Shown: positions 27,298 through 37,339, counted from the first letter of the stretch. The stretch is 64,000 nucleotides of DNA from CAWGCE01 sp964480915 (GCA_964480915.1 CAYZRS010000023.1:1-64000), one strand, 5' to 3'. Notes: a model not told the origin generated them from the sequence alone. A program made the numbers and translations.

Positions 27298-29675
27298 CGC
27301 ACGGCTCCTGATTTGTAAGCAGTCCGGCGATGAATCGTGTGGCGACCTGGATGGTAGCTGGCCGAGTAGGCCAGCAGTTGCTCGACGATCAACAGACCGA
27401 CCAAGGCAAACAGGAGGATCTGGCTCCAAGAGAAACGGTTGTCGTCGCGGGCTGACAGGGAAATCGCGTCCGAATCCAAAATTCGGGCACCCGTGCCGGA
27501 CGTCGCTTTACTCAGTGCGTCCATGCTGGCAAGTTCCAGATTACTCTCGCTGGCATCGACGTTGATGGCGAAGAGTTGTTTTTCAAACTCGCCGGTCAGC
27601 CTCTGTAATTTGACGCCGTAGACTCCAGGAGTTTCTGTGTTGCCGACGTCGCCGGTGGACGTGGAGCTATCGAGGACGATCTTGCCAACTTGCCGACCAT
27701 CGACCTCTTCCACCTCGACGTTGCGGGTGAGCGAGATCGCGAGTGGCGTATTTTCATTGGGCGTGGCCAGTACCGGCATCGGAATTTGGAAATCGACCTG
27801 CGGTTGATACTCGCGCGCATCCACCGTCATTTCGATCGGTGCGCCGGCAAACCGATCAGGATCGGCTTGTCGGCTGGTGTTGAGGTATGACTGCAACTCG
27901 AGCATCAGGACAGGAAACGTCGGCTGCGTTGCCCAAGAGTTCCAGCGAGGTGCCAGCGAGCTAAGTTGCGTTACGACTCGTCCACTTCCAAAACGCTGTT
28001 CGACCCACAGGGGATCACCATTGCGTAGCTTGGCGATCACGCTCACCGTTGTCTCTTCCGTCGGTTGCCACAACGGATCGGGCGTCGCGTACTGCTGGAT
28101 GCGAATGGAGCCAATAAAGGCGTTCCTTTCTCCCAGCAGCACGCGGAACAGCGGATGGTTTTCAACCTGCAAATCGGGCGTACCGTCCGTCGATGAAGGG
28201 AGCGTGCCGACCATGCTGAGTGGCAGGGGAAAAAGCCCCTCCCCTTCGGCGTGCCAGCCGTTGTAGAAGCTCAGGTCGGATTCCGGGCCCAGGAAGATGG
28301 CGATGCCGCCACCGTCCTTTACGAACTTTTCGACATTCCGGGCAGCCCGATCGTCCATGCGAGGGACGTCCAGTAAGTAGATCGCGTGATACTTGGCAAG
28401 CGCTGCAGGCGTCGCATCCCGCAGGAACGTGGCCGATTCCAAGTCGACGCGGATACCCGTGCGAACGCGATCGCTCGGCTGAAAGACGGTTTCCAAATAC
28501 CGGACGTTCAGTCGATCGGGATCGCCGTCGATCACCAGCACGGGAATTCCATCTTCGCAGTCGATCACGCACCAGCGACGGTTGTCGACGGCGACCGCAT
28601 CGGCGGAGAGTTCGGCTGCCAAGACGTGTTGGCCAGGATCGGTAAAGAAAACCTGAGCGCGACGGGAAACCGTTTCGCCCGGTCCAATTTCATCAATGAG
28701 AATTCCCGGTAATTCAGTGGAGGCGTCCACGGTCGCCTCATCGGTGGCCGTTTTCATGACTCGCAAGGCGACCGTTACCTGTCGAGCCACATCGACGCCG
28801 AAATTCTTCACCGCCACTTCGACAAACAGAGGCACGCCCGCCGCTTGGACACCTTGGACGGGGCTCAGTTCGGTAATCGTGACGTTGGAATGCGGCGTCT
28901 GCGAACAGCGGACAAGATTGAGCCGCGCTTCTTTGCCATCGAGCGCCGTCAGCGCGTCGGCTAAATCGCCCGGCTGCTGCCAATGGTCGGCGCGGAAATC
29001 GGAAACGAGGTAGATGTCGTGGCTCTCATTGTCCGATTGTTCGATGATTGTTCTGGCAAGATCGAGTGCTGCGTGGGGCGAACTGGCCAGCGCGGAAACG
29101 TTCTTGTCGCGGCGGACATCTTCCAACGTTGCTTCGAATTCCGCGTCGACGGTTCGAGCTATCATGTCGGCCGCCGTGGCCAGTGATGCGTCGTCAGGCA
29201 ACGGTTGTTGGTCGTCGGACGGTCGTTGAGCGGTGCCGGCTCTGGAGAAGCGGATGAGCGTGAAACGCTGCAGTGTGTCCTGTGCCGCCACATGCTGAGC
29301 CAACTGCGTGACGACTCGGTTGGCCCGGTCCCAGGCCGAATCGGAACCGATTCGATCCGACATCGAAAAACTGTCGTCGAGTAGAACGATATGGTGCGTT
29401 GTGCGGCCCCCAAAAAAGTTGCTCCATTGGCTCCGCGTTGCCAAATGGGCAAGCATCGCCACGAGCAAAGCGATGGCGGCCATGCGTGCTAACAGCAGGA
29501 GCAGCTGTTTGAGCCATACCCAGGTCTTATGCTTCTTCTCCGATTGCATTAGGAAATCCATCGCCGCCCATTGCACCCGTTTTTGGCGCATGAGGTTGAT
29601 CAGGTGGATCAACAGAGGCAACAACACAAGGAAGAAGCCCCAAGTCAGCGGTTGAAAGATAAACTGCATCGTCAT
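27294..29675 (-). CDS. BatA-like VWA-domain membrane protein
   Basis: A 793-residue protein opening with the BatA N-terminal domain (FIFQPLTWGFFLVLLPLLIHLINL, then RVQWAAMDFLM), two membrane helices and a VWA domain with the MIDAS motif LDDSFSMSD near residue 97. A beta-rich extracytoplasmic part and a C-terminal membrane helix (SQILLFALVGLLIVEQLLAY) follow. It starts at the ATG at 29675; a second ATG six bases on is equally possible, and upstream extension is unlikely. BatA-type proteins act with MoxR ATPases and DUF58 proteins, both encoded immediately upstream. Confidence 0.85.
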   Translation of the reverse strand: MTMQFIFQPLTWGFFLVLLPLLIHLINLMRQKRVQWAAMDFLMQSEKKHKTWVWLKQLLLLLARMAAIALLVAMLAHLATRSQWSNFFGGRTTHHIVLLDDSFSMSDRIGSDSAWDRANRVVTQLAQHVAAQDTLQRFTLIRFSRAGTAQRPSDDQQPLPDDASLATAADMIARTVDAEFEATLEDVRRDKNVSALASSPHAALDLARTIIEQSDNESHDIYLVSDFRADHWQQPGDLADALTALDGKEARLNLVRCSQTPHSNVTITELSPVQGVQAAGVPLFVEVAVKNFGVDVARQVTVALRVMKTATDEATVDASTELPGILIDEIGPGETVSRRAQVFFTDPGQHVLAAELSADAVAVDNRRWCVIDCEDGIPVLVIDGDPDRLNVRYLETVFQPSDRVRTGIRVDLESATFLRDATPAALAKYHAIYLLDVPRMDDRAARNVEKFVKDGGGIAIFLGPESDLSFYNGWHAEGEGLFPLPLSMVGTLPSSTDGTPDLQVENHPLFRVLLGERNAFIGSIRIQQYATPDPLWQPTEETTVSVIAKLRNGDPLWVEQRFGSGRVVTQLSSLAPRWNSWATQPTFPVLMLELQSYLNTSRQADPDRFAGAPIEMTVDAREYQPQVDFQIPMPVLATPNENTPLAISLTRNVEVEEVDGRQVGKIVLDSSTSTGDVGNTETPGVYGVKLQRLTGEFEKQLFAINVDASESNLELASMDALSKATSGTGARILDSDAISLSARDDNRFSWSQILLFALVGLLIVEQLLAYSASYHPGRHTIHRRTAYKSGAVR

Positions 29676-29691
29676 TCGGCAAACGGATCGG

Positions 29692-30612
29692 TCAGATCCG
29701 TTTCTGCTGCGCTCCAAGTCGTTTGCTGAGGTAAGTCGCGAGCGCCGCGTCGAGCGGGTCGCGTGTGCGGATGAGCGCATAGTCGATCAGGTTGCGGGCG
29801 CAGCTCTTGCGAATGAACTCGAGATGTTCATCGAGCGCTGACAGATATCCTTCGCGCAACGATCGCGGGTTGCAGTTCACAAATCGATCTGATTCCATGC
29901 CCTCGAAACGCGTCGGTCCGTTGAACGGGAAATCGATTTCATCATCGTCCATGATGTGAAGAACGAGTACGTCGTGGCCGCGTTGTCGTACCAGTTTGAG
30001 CCCTTTTGCCAGCGCATCGCGGTCGGTCAGAAGGTCGGAAATCAGGATCACCATGCCGCGTCGAGGCGTCTTGTCGACGACTCGTTTGAGCAGAACCGAC
30101 ATGTCTGTCGCGTCTTTCGGTGACGTCGTATTCAAGGTATCGATGATCGAATAGATGTGACTCCGTTTGGTCCGGGCATCGACTTGGGTCCGGACGTTTT
30201 GGTCAAAGACGGCACAACCGACCGCGTCCTGTTGCTTGAGGATCAAATAGGCCAAGCAAGCGGCAACGGTGCAGGCATATTCGAATTTGTTCAGCGGCCC
30301 ATTGCCGTAGGCCATACTGGCCGAGGCGTCGACGAGCAGGCGGCAGGTCAGGTTACTGTCTTCTTCGAATTGCTTGACGACGAGTCGATCTTGGCGGGCC
30401 CAGACTTTCCAGTCCACGTGTCGGAGATCGTCACCGGGAACGTATTCCCGGTGTTGGCGGAATTCGACCGATTGCCCGAAATAGGGGCTGCGATGCATGC
30501 CGGAGAGATACCCTTCGACAATGTGACGCGCCCGAACGTCGAGTTTCGCGATCCGCTTTATCGCCTCAGGATGCAAAAATCTTTTGGAATCGGGCATCGC
30601 GCGTAAGTTCAT
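29692..30612 (-). CDS. DUF58 domain protein
   Basis: A 306-residue soluble protein. The DUF58 signature REYVPGDDLRHVDWKVWAR is near residues 60-78, followed by a VWA-like domain with VDASASM near 92 and ILISDLLTD near 190. The ATG at 30612 is preceded by AAGGA at short distance; the ATG at 30597 is an alternative. The gene begins within the 3' end of the MoxR gene, showing translational coupling. DUF58 proteins are usual partners of MoxR ATPases and BatA-type VWA proteins. Confidence 0.9.
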   Translation of the reverse strand: MNLRAMPDSKRFLHPEAIKRIAKLDVRARHIVEGYLSGMHRSPYFGQSVEFRQHREYVPGDDLRHVDWKVWARQDRLVVKQFEEDSNLTCRLLVDASASMAYGNGPLNKFEYACTVAACLAYLILKQQDAVGCAVFDQNVRTQVDARTKRSHIYSIIDTLNTTSPKDATDMSVLLKRVVDKTPRRGMVILISDLLTDRDALAKGLKLVRQRGHDVLVLHIMDDDEIDFPFNGPTRFEGMESDRFVNCNPRSLREGYLSALDEHLEFIRKSCARNLIDYALIRTRDPLDAALATYLSKRLGAQQKRI

Positions 30613-31618
30613 CTTCCTTGGTTGGTGTAACTTCCAGCAGCCGATCAATGATCGTATCGGCGCTGACTCCTTCACTCTGTGCCGCAAAATTCACAACGAC
30701 GCGATGGCGTAAAACCGGTTTGGCGAGCGCCGCGATGTCGTCGGTGGAAACGTGGCTGTTGCCTTGCAAAATGGCGCGGGCCTTGCCGCCCATGATCAGG
30801 AACTGAACCGCGCGCGGGCCGGCTCCCCAAGAACTCATCTCTTCGACAAATTCTGGTGTCCCCGGATTGCCGACGCGGGTCTGTCGGACCAGCGACAAGG
30901 CATAGCGTATGACATGATCGGAAACGGGAACGCGGCGAACGATGTCTTGCAGTTCGACGATTTCTTGCGCGGTGAGCACCGGCTGCACTTCCGATTTGTC
31001 CGGTGAAGTGGTCCGCCGCGCCACTTCGAATTCTTCGTCAAAACTTGGGTACTCGACGAAGACCTTGAACATGAAACGATCTTGCTGGGCCTCTGGCAGA
31101 GGATAGGTCCCTTCTTGTTCGATCGGATTCTGAGTTGCCAGGACGAAAAATGGATCGGCCATCGGGCGTCCGACGCCGCCCACGGTGACTTGTCGTTCTT
31201 GCATCGCTTCCAACAGTGCCGCTTGCGTCTTGGGCGGCGTGCGATTGATTTCGTCCGCCAAAATGATGTTGGCGAAGATCGGCCCCTTCAAGAACCGTGG
31301 TTCGCGCTCACCCGTATCGCGATTCTCCTGGATGATCTCGGTCCCGGTAATGTCGGCCGGCATAAGATCAGGAGTGAACTGGACTCGATTGAAGGACAGG
31401 TCCATCGTGCGGGCGAGCGTACTGATCATCAGTGTCTTGGCCAGGCCCGGGACGCCTTCCAGCAGGCAATGGCCACGACTGAAAAGCGAAATCAACAGTT
31501 CGTCAATGACTTGGTGCTGACCAACGATGACCTTTGAAAGTTGGTCGAGAAGCTGCGAACGAGCCGCGGCTAACTTGTCGATGGATGCCTGAGAGTTTTC
31601 TGATCCATGGTTCGGCAT
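30566..31618 (-). CDS. MoxR-family AAA ATPase
   Basis: A 350-residue AAA+ ATPase of the MoxR family. Walker A is GVPGLAKT, Walker B is IILADEINR, and the conserved ALLEAMQERQVT and ATQNPIEQEGTYPLPEAQQDRF blocks are intact. The start is the ATG at 31618, preceded by AAGGA with 6-nt spacing; the ATG at 31642 has no such site. MoxR ATPases act as chaperones that remodel or load metal or cofactor into partner proteins, usually VWA proteins, such as the two encoded downstream. It follows the giant propeller gene by about 140 nt. Confidence 0.92.
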   Translation of the reverse strand: MPNHGSENSQASIDKLAAARSQLLDQLSKVIVGQHQVIDELLISLFSRGHCLLEGVPGLAKTLMISTLARTMDLSFNRVQFTPDLMPADITGTEIIQENRDTGEREPRFLKGPIFANIILADEINRTPPKTQAALLEAMQERQVTVGGVGRPMADPFFVLATQNPIEQEGTYPLPEAQQDRFMFKVFVEYPSFDEEFEVARRTTSPDKSEVQPVLTAQEIVELQDIVRRVPVSDHVIRYALSLVRQTRVGNPGTPEFVEEMSSWGAGPRAVQFLIMGGKARAILQGNSHVSTDDIAALAKPVLRHRVVVNFAAQSEGVSADTIIDRLLEVTPTKEDELTRDARFQKIFAS

Positions 31619-31624
31619 TGGGGT

Positions 31625-31629
31625 TCCTT
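31625..31629 (-). promoter_or_regulatory. Ribosome binding site for MoxR gene
   Basis: AAGGA on the minus strand, 6 nt before the ATG at 31618. It selects this start over the in-frame ATG 24 nt upstream. Confidence 0.6.
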
Positions 31630-31757
31630 CGTCGTACCGCATCGACGCAAATCGCTCTCGTCGTCCAAGATCTCGAAATTTGCGATGCGGGATTATATAC
31701 GGATCGGTGTCGCTCTAAACAGTCGAAGCGAGGGGTTACGTTGATTACTGGATCGAA

Positions 31758-34700
31758 TTATTGAGCAAACGGATCTTCCGATTCTTTGGTCGGGGCTTCG
31801 GTTTCGACGTCAACCGGCCCCAATTTGTTCGCCGGTTTCTTGCCATCTTGCGAATTCTCACCATTAAATGTGATCGTGTGGCCTTTATTTCCATAGACGT
31901 ACTCGATCGCCAGACTGGCGTCCGTCGGATTGGCCGTGACGGTAAACGGGTGCACACTGTTCAGCCGATTGCGAAAAATCACCTCACCATTCCGTCGGTC
32001 AATGCAGGCCAATTCGTTCACGGGCTGTGGCCGCGGCGTATTGGGGGTCTTGGGGACGGTGTAGGATCGAGCGAACACAAGGATCGGAGTATTGACTGCT
32101 TGTCGAGTCAATAGCTGGTAGTCAATGACCTCGGTCGGCGTCTCCCAAGCAGGTTGGCCCGTCTCTCGATCGAAGGCGTACAGCTGACCGGACAACTGAA
32201 AGCCGGACGCGGTGCGACCGAATCTCGTACCCCGTCTTGCATTCGGCTTGCCGGCCCCGACGATGAACTGATCGGGGGTTTCCAGAACGACGAGATGATT
32301 CAGCTCTCCCTCCACCTCAAGATCGTGGAGAACGACCGTCTTTCCCGTATCGGTTTCGAGGATTTCCAGTTTGCCGCTGGGTTCACAAATGGCGATGTGA
32401 CGCCCATTGATGAGCCGAACGGGTGCCGAGGCCGCACATTCGCGGTGCCAAACTTCTTTCTCTGCGACGGCATCGAACAGATTCAGCATGAGCTTCTTTT
32501 CTGTTTTCCAGCCTAGCAAGCGAGTGCCAAACGAACGCCATTGCTTTTTCTTGAACGGCAGTTCGAGTTTGCCTAACAGACGCCCGTTCCGCATGTCGTA
32601 TTTATGGGCGGTGACGCTATCCTTCGCGGCAACGAAGACGAATTGGCGATTCCCGAATACGGTGGCATTCGTGCCGACTTTGGCGACCTTCCAGATCGGC
32701 TCGCCGGTGAGCAGGTCGCTGCAGACGAGGTCGCCTCGTTTCAGGTAGGCGACACCTCGGTCAGAAACGGGGCCCAACACGCGTCGATCGATCGTGAGCA
32801 GGAGGTTGGCATTGACGTTGCTTTGACGATTGAGTTGCCCCTGGGAATCACCAATGGCGTCTTTCCAAATGCGCCTGAGTTGGGTTTCGTCATAGTCGCC
32901 GATCAGATCAATGGCTGCCACTTCGGTACCGTTCGAGCAAATCAACAGGTGCCCCCGTGTGACGACTTCGAACGTCGAATTTCCAACAGTGCCGGTCGAT
33001 TTGATTTGCTTGCGAATCCGGTTGTAACCGTCGTAGACGATCAATTGGCTGCGGTTAATTTCCACGCGATACTCGTGCGGCCACAGTGCGTCGGAAAACT
33101 GCTGTTTTACCGGCATTTGCGAGTTGGCGTAGCGATTATGATTGTTCTTTAGAAGGTCTTCCCAACTCGCTTCCCCGCGGGGCCAGTTCTGCGTTCCAAA
33201 TTCGTTCTCCAGCTCGCGTTGCTGTAACTTTTGCTCCAGCGTGGCGCGCGTAAGATCGCCGCTGAGTTTTCTCGAGCCGTCCAGTGAGGAGAGCCGCGCA
33301 AGGACTCGTTCGGCCGTTTCCCACTCCCCTTTGGCGAGTAGCAACTGAGCCAGCTTGGCGGTCGCCTCCAGTGGCCATTGGGCTTCCTCCGTCAGCGGAG
33401 ATTCCAACTGTTCCGACAGGCCGGCAAGTAACAGCTCGGCCGCCATCGTTCGTTGTTGGGCTGAATACCGATCGGCCAGTTGCAGTGTCGCTTCGGCGGC
33501 GATCGGTAAGTTGGAGATGCAGGCAAGCCAGGTCTGGGCAGTTTCCAACTTGAGGTTTTGCCAAGCCGCCTGTTTTTCGCGGAGCAAGGCGTTGGCCTGT
33601 GCTTGATCCGTCGTCGACATTTCCGCGTGCAGTTCCCCCAGTTGCTCGGATACCCACAGCGTCATGTCGACGCGATGATCGTCCGCAAGTTTTTCGGTTC
33701 GCTCGGCATCGACATCCTCTGCCGAATCGATGACGAGTTCAGCGTAAGCGAGCAGCTCGCGGAAGGCATCGAGTGTGCGATCCGAATCGCGAAAACCTGT
33801 CGCGACCGTTCGATGGAACTGGCGCTGCAACCTTCGATCGTTCGACGTGGACAATAGTTCGTTCACTTCATCCAGCAGTTCCTCGTGCTTCGTGAAATCG
33901 GCTGTCAGCTGGTCCATCAGCAGCATCGCCAGCGTACTACGAATCGAGCGTTGACTTTGTGGCGATTCGGCGAGCGTGTCGGCTCGCCTTAAAACGCGAA
34001 TCGCATCTTCCGTCTCTCCGTCGCCGATAAGCAGGCTCGCGTGATTTTCCAGTACCGCCGGATCGTTCGGGCTTTCGCGCAACTGCTTTGCGATGAAGGG
34101 CCGCATGCGGTCCCTTTGCAAGAAGGCGTGGACCGCGTCGTGGCTTTGCGAAATGACGTAATCGCCGTGACAAATTAAGTTGCCAAGCTCATATTCGGAT
34201 TGCATGGTCTCTTTGAATGATCCGTCTGCAATGTCGACTTTCAGCAGCTGCTTAGCGCTGGTGGGGTGATAGTAATGACCTTCGCAGTAGAATCCGCGCC
34301 CGCACGTTAGCCCCTCGTCCTCGAACGGTTCGCTTTTCCAGATCATCTTGCCAGAAGTTAGCTCGAAGGCGCGCAGGCGGTCCGGGTCGGCCATGATCAC
34401 TAGGCCGTTCCAAGCCCCGGCGACGTAGAGCGAACTTTCCCGCTCGGCGCGCCACTCGAGTTCGCCGTTGAGCAGATTGAGGCAATAAACTCGGTCCGAT
34501 TCGACGGGGGTAATGATGACTCGACCATCAGCGATGATCGGCGCGGCGTCGGCCCATTGTTCCAGGAGTTGATTGGCTTGATTAAATCGGCTTCGCTGTT
34601 GGAAGATCTGATTTTGGTTGGACAGGCGGCTGTCCGAGTTGGGCGGATAGGAGTAGCTCCACAAGAGCCAGCGACGCTGCGTGTCGACGGCGATGATTGC

Positions 34701-36533
34701 GCCGGATGTCGTCGGGCAAATCAGGATGCCGTCCGAATAGGCTAAGCAGCTGCCGGTGAGGCCACGCGATGGGTAGATCTGGAAAGCCGGGTTTTGCGAT
34801 TCGATATGTCCCAGCTGTTGGCTCCAATGGACGGCTCCGGTTTCATTGTCGAGCGAAAGCAGACGCAATTCGTCCTTGATTTCGGCTACAACGAACAGCT
34901 GGTCGTCGACCGGTAGTGGAGCGCCGAGAAAAAAAGCCTCGCTGAGTGCCGGGTCGTCTCCTTCGTCTCCGCCGAGTACCCAAACGGTTTTGCCTTCCGT
35001 TGCCAGCTCGAGCGCCACGAGTTTGTTCTTCTTGTGGTGATTGAGTTGATTGCCGAAACGGACGTTACGAGGCGCGGGTGACTTGATGTTTCGCAGGATG
35101 TACAGCAAATCGCCATCGCTGCTCATTTGAGCATGCACGAAGTCGCGCCAGATTCTGGTCTGCATGTCATTGGCGGGAAAATGGATGCCCGCTCGAACGA
35201 CTCGTTTTTGCGGCTCGGTGGCGACCGGCTCCGGTTCGGTGTTCCAGGGATAGGGCCAAACCCGCCGACCCGAATTCAGGTCGATACCGAGAACCATTCG
35301 CGCCGCTTGCATGATGAGGTGATCGCCAACGGCCAGCGGTTGGGCGACTGGAATCACCGCTTTTTTTGTCTCTCGAATTCGTTTGAACTCGTCAGCGATT
35401 TTCTTTTCGTCAGAGATAAAAACAGCCGTATCGACCGACCATTCTCGTTTTTGCAAAGGCATTCCGCCCCGGCTGACCGCGTTGCGATTTTGTCCGCCAC
35501 GAAACATCTTCCAGGCGCCCAGATTTGACTGTGTCGTTTGGTCGAACGTGCCGACGAGCCGGTCCAAGAGAGCCCGCGTCTCGGTGACGTTGGCAGGAAG
35601 ATGCGACGAGTCGCCGGCCACGAGGATGCGGCTGTTGCCATATCGGTTGTGGGCGTCGGCCATGACGGCCGCCGCACTCTCTTCGTCACGGTTCAGCTTG
35701 TGGCAGGTCGCCAGCAGCACGGACAGCTGAGGTTCGTATCGCTGGGCCGACTGCGGCGACTCGCGCAATCGAGCCAAGTGAATCGCGGCTGTCGTCGGGA
35801 GCCCGTGGTCCATCGCATGTCGGGCGAGCAGTAAAGTTGCCTCGTAACCTGCCTCGGTGTGAAAATAGCGGCGGCTAATTTCGTCGACCTTGTCGATCTT
35901 GCGGGCTTGGACCGCGGCGTCCAATTCACGCCGTGCCGTTTTGCCAACTTGCAGCTCGTAAAATTCGCGGCCTTGTTTTGGCAGCGAGCCCAAGATGCGG
36001 CAAGCTTTGGTCTTCAGCGTGTTGCGTGTCGTTCCGCCCGTTTGTGGCTCAGGAGCGAGAACCGGCCGTGGCCTCACGTTGGGAAATCTACCCGGCGGCT
36101 GAGGCACCGGTTCGTTCGCTATTTCTTCTTCAAGTTGGTCGGCCTCTTCGCGATCGTCTTCGGAACGCAGGAAATAATCTTCGGAGTCAGGTGCCGAGAG
36201 GATGGCGTCCAGCAGCTCGACCGCAGAGGTGTAACGCCCCTCTTCGACGTAGCGCTCGGCTCGTTCGAGACTGCGTCGCAGTTCGCGTGGCGGCGCCGGT
36301 AGGACCAGCGTCGAAACGGCCGTGTACCGACTGCGAAATTGGGCGTTGCCGATCGACGCCGGTCCGACGAGCAAAAACAGAATGACCAACCCGGCGACCA
36401 ACACTTCGCGTCGACGATTCATCTTTTGAATCGCGAGCCGACACGGCTTGGCGAACGAACCGGCCCGGGAATCGCAGGGAAGTTGCCGACCGCGAAGGCC
36501 GCTTCGGTGGTGCAATCGGTATTTTTGGTTCAT
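31758..36533 (-). CDS. Giant PQQ/BamB-like beta-propeller exported protein
   Basis: About 1591 residues from the ATG at 36533; an ATG at 36422, directly before the signal-like hydrophobic stretch MNRRREVLVAGLVILFLLVG, would give 1554. A TPR-like segment (AERYVEEGRYTSAVELLDAI) follows the signal. Many propeller blades are then recognisable by 'D..TG...W' endings: LNSGRRVWPY, LNGELEWR, TSGKMIWKS, LTGEPIWKV and ETGQPAWETP. The middle contains a helical repeat region. No PQQ-dehydrogenase catalytic residues are evident, so it is more like BamB than an enzyme. It is probably a periplasmic or outer-membrane scaffold. It lies directly upstream of the MoxR operon on the same strand. Confidence 0.75.
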   Translation of the reverse strand: MNQKYRLHHRSGLRGRQLPCDSRAGSFAKPCRLAIQKMNRRREVLVAGLVILFLLVGPASIGNAQFRSRYTAVSTLVLPAPPRELRRSLERAERYVEEGRYTSAVELLDAILSAPDSEDYFLRSEDDREEADQLEEEIANEPVPQPPGRFPNVRPRPVLAPEPQTGGTTRNTLKTKACRILGSLPKQGREFYELQVGKTARRELDAAVQARKIDKVDEISRRYFHTEAGYEATLLLARHAMDHGLPTTAAIHLARLRESPQSAQRYEPQLSVLLATCHKLNRDEESAAAVMADAHNRYGNSRILVAGDSSHLPANVTETRALLDRLVGTFDQTTQSNLGAWKMFRGGQNRNAVSRGGMPLQKREWSVDTAVFISDEKKIADEFKRIRETKKAVIPVAQPLAVGDHLIMQAARMVLGIDLNSGRRVWPYPWNTEPEPVATEPQKRVVRAGIHFPANDMQTRIWRDFVHAQMSSDGDLLYILRNIKSPAPRNVRFGNQLNHHKKNKLVALELATEGKTVWVLGGDEGDDPALSEAFFLGAPLPVDDQLFVVAEIKDELRLLSLDNETGAVHWSQQLGHIESQNPAFQIYPSRGLTGSCLAYSDGILICPTTSGAIIAVDTQRRWLLWSYSYPPNSDSRLSNQNQIFQQRSRFNQANQLLEQWADAAPIIADGRVIITPVESDRVYCLNLLNGELEWRAERESSLYVAGAWNGLVIMADPDRLRAFELTSGKMIWKSEPFEDEGLTCGRGFYCEGHYYHPTSAKQLLKVDIADGSFKETMQSEYELGNLICHGDYVISQSHDAVHAFLQRDRMRPFIAKQLRESPNDPAVLENHASLLIGDGETEDAIRVLRRADTLAESPQSQRSIRSTLAMLLMDQLTADFTKHEELLDEVNELLSTSNDRRLQRQFHRTVATGFRDSDRTLDAFRELLAYAELVIDSAEDVDAERTEKLADDHRVDMTLWVSEQLGELHAEMSTTDQAQANALLREKQAAWQNLKLETAQTWLACISNLPIAAEATLQLADRYSAQQRTMAAELLLAGLSEQLESPLTEEAQWPLEATAKLAQLLLAKGEWETAERVLARLSSLDGSRKLSGDLTRATLEQKLQQRELENEFGTQNWPRGEASWEDLLKNNHNRYANSQMPVKQQFSDALWPHEYRVEINRSQLIVYDGYNRIRKQIKSTGTVGNSTFEVVTRGHLLICSNGTEVAAIDLIGDYDETQLRRIWKDAIGDSQGQLNRQSNVNANLLLTIDRRVLGPVSDRGVAYLKRGDLVCSDLLTGEPIWKVAKVGTNATVFGNRQFVFVAAKDSVTAHKYDMRNGRLLGKLELPFKKKQWRSFGTRLLGWKTEKKLMLNLFDAVAEKEVWHRECAASAPVRLINGRHIAICEPSGKLEILETDTGKTVVLHDLEVEGELNHLVVLETPDQFIVGAGKPNARRGTRFGRTASGFQLSGQLYAFDRETGQPAWETPTEVIDYQLLTRQAVNTPILVFARSYTVPKTPNTPRPQPVNELACIDRRNGEVIFRNRLNSVHPFTVTANPTDASLAIEYVYGNKGHTITFNGENSQDGKKPANKLGPVDVETEAPTKESEDPFAQ

Positions 36534-36540
36534 CCGTCTC

Positions 36541-36545
36541 TCCTC
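36541..36545 (-). promoter_or_regulatory. Ribosome binding site for giant propeller gene
   Basis: GAGGA on the minus strand, 7 nt before the ATG at 36533. It favours this start, although the signal-peptide position favours the later ATG at 36422, which has no such site. Confidence 0.45.
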
Positions 36546-36828
36546 GCGAGGCCAAGCTCTGAAACCGCTGGACGGGCCAAAAACAGCACGATTGCTGGCT
36601 CCGTCGCACCAATCTTGGACGAAATCGAAGAATTCCTGGTTCTCGTCCATTTCCCGTATTTTGACACTTTTCTGCGAGTTTCGCGGGGCCTACGAAGGCC
36701 GCGTGAGCCCCTGGAATTCGCGTAAAAGCTTACGGCTCAATATCTTACAAGCCTGGACGAAGCGAGACAATTGAAGCTGTGAATCGCTGAATAAGTCTCG
36801 ATTGAGGGGCAAAATCACTCAGAACCGC

Positions 36829-36857
36829 TTGAATCGTAGACTAAACTTGCATTTACA
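36829..36857 (+). promoter_or_regulatory. Possible sigma-70-type promoter for HU-like gene
   Basis: TTGAAT at 36829-36834 and TTTACA at 36852-36857, separated by 17 nt, lie about 125 nt before the HU-like start. The match is moderate and other spacings exist in this A/T-rich stretch, so it is only a candidate. Confidence 0.25.
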
Positions 36858-36980
36858 GGGTTGCATTTTGAAGGTCAGAACAGTCAAATCTCCCACCGAC
36901 CGGCAATACGGTCGATTGTTTCACTAATTAGTGTTCTGGACGTAAACACCAAGGAGGGCCTTTCTCGAAAGGCAAACACG

Positions 36981-37298
36981 ATGGCCAAAGCTGCCGGAAA
37001 ACCACCTACAAAGACCGAAGTTTACTCGAAGATGGCCGAATCGACGGGCATGAGCAAGAAGGAAATTGCTGCCGTCATGGACGCCTTGCAGGAACAAATC
37101 CGCAAAGCACTGGGCAAAGGCGGTCCTAAGGCTTTCACGATCCACGGTTTGTGCAAAGTCACGGTTCAACATAAGCCTGCGACCAAGGAACGAAAGGGTA
37201 TCAACCCGTTCACTGGCGAAGAGACGACGTTCAAAGCCAAGCCGGCTCGCAACGTTGTGAAAGTTCGCCCGTTGAAGAATCTGAAGGACATGGTGTAA
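36981..37298 (+). CDS. HU/IHF-type DNA-binding protein
   Basis: A 105-residue basic protein of the bacterial histone-like HU family. The N-terminal helices (TKTEVYSKMAESTGMSKKEIAAVMDAL) are followed by the beta arm with KGINPFTGEE, equivalent to the RNPQTG motif of HU, and the basic C-terminal FKAKPARNVVKVRPLKNLKD. It differs from classical HU in having FTIHGLCKVTV where HU has FGxF, and a Lys/Ala-rich start. The ATG at 36981 follows AAAGG with 8-nt spacing. It probably compacts the nucleoid or helps architectural DNA bending. A clear terminator follows, so the gene is monocistronic. Confidence 0.88.
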   Translation: MAKAAGKPPTKTEVYSKMAESTGMSKKEIAAVMDALQEQIRKALGKGGPKAFTIHGLCKVTVQHKPATKERKGINPFTGEETTFKAKPARNVVKVRPLKNLKDMV

Positions 37299-37339
37299 GC
37301 CATCGTCTGATAAGGTCTGATTCATCGGATACGTAGAAG

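Larger units (their letters stand above)
36534..36980. other. Divergent intergenic region (giant propeller / HU-like)
   Basis: About 450 bases between the divergent propeller and HU-like genes. It should hold promoters for both directions. I see no convincing gene: reading frames across it have no recognisable domain. The half nearer the HU-like gene is A/T richer. A purine-rich AAGGAGGG at 36950-36957 lies too far (about 24 nt) from the HU-like start to serve it. Confidence 0.5.

Noticed and set aside
36950..36957. AAGGAGGG as ribosome site of the HU-like gene
   Set aside because: About 24 nt from the ATG at 36981 with no start codon nearer in frame; AAAGG at 36968-36972 fits better.
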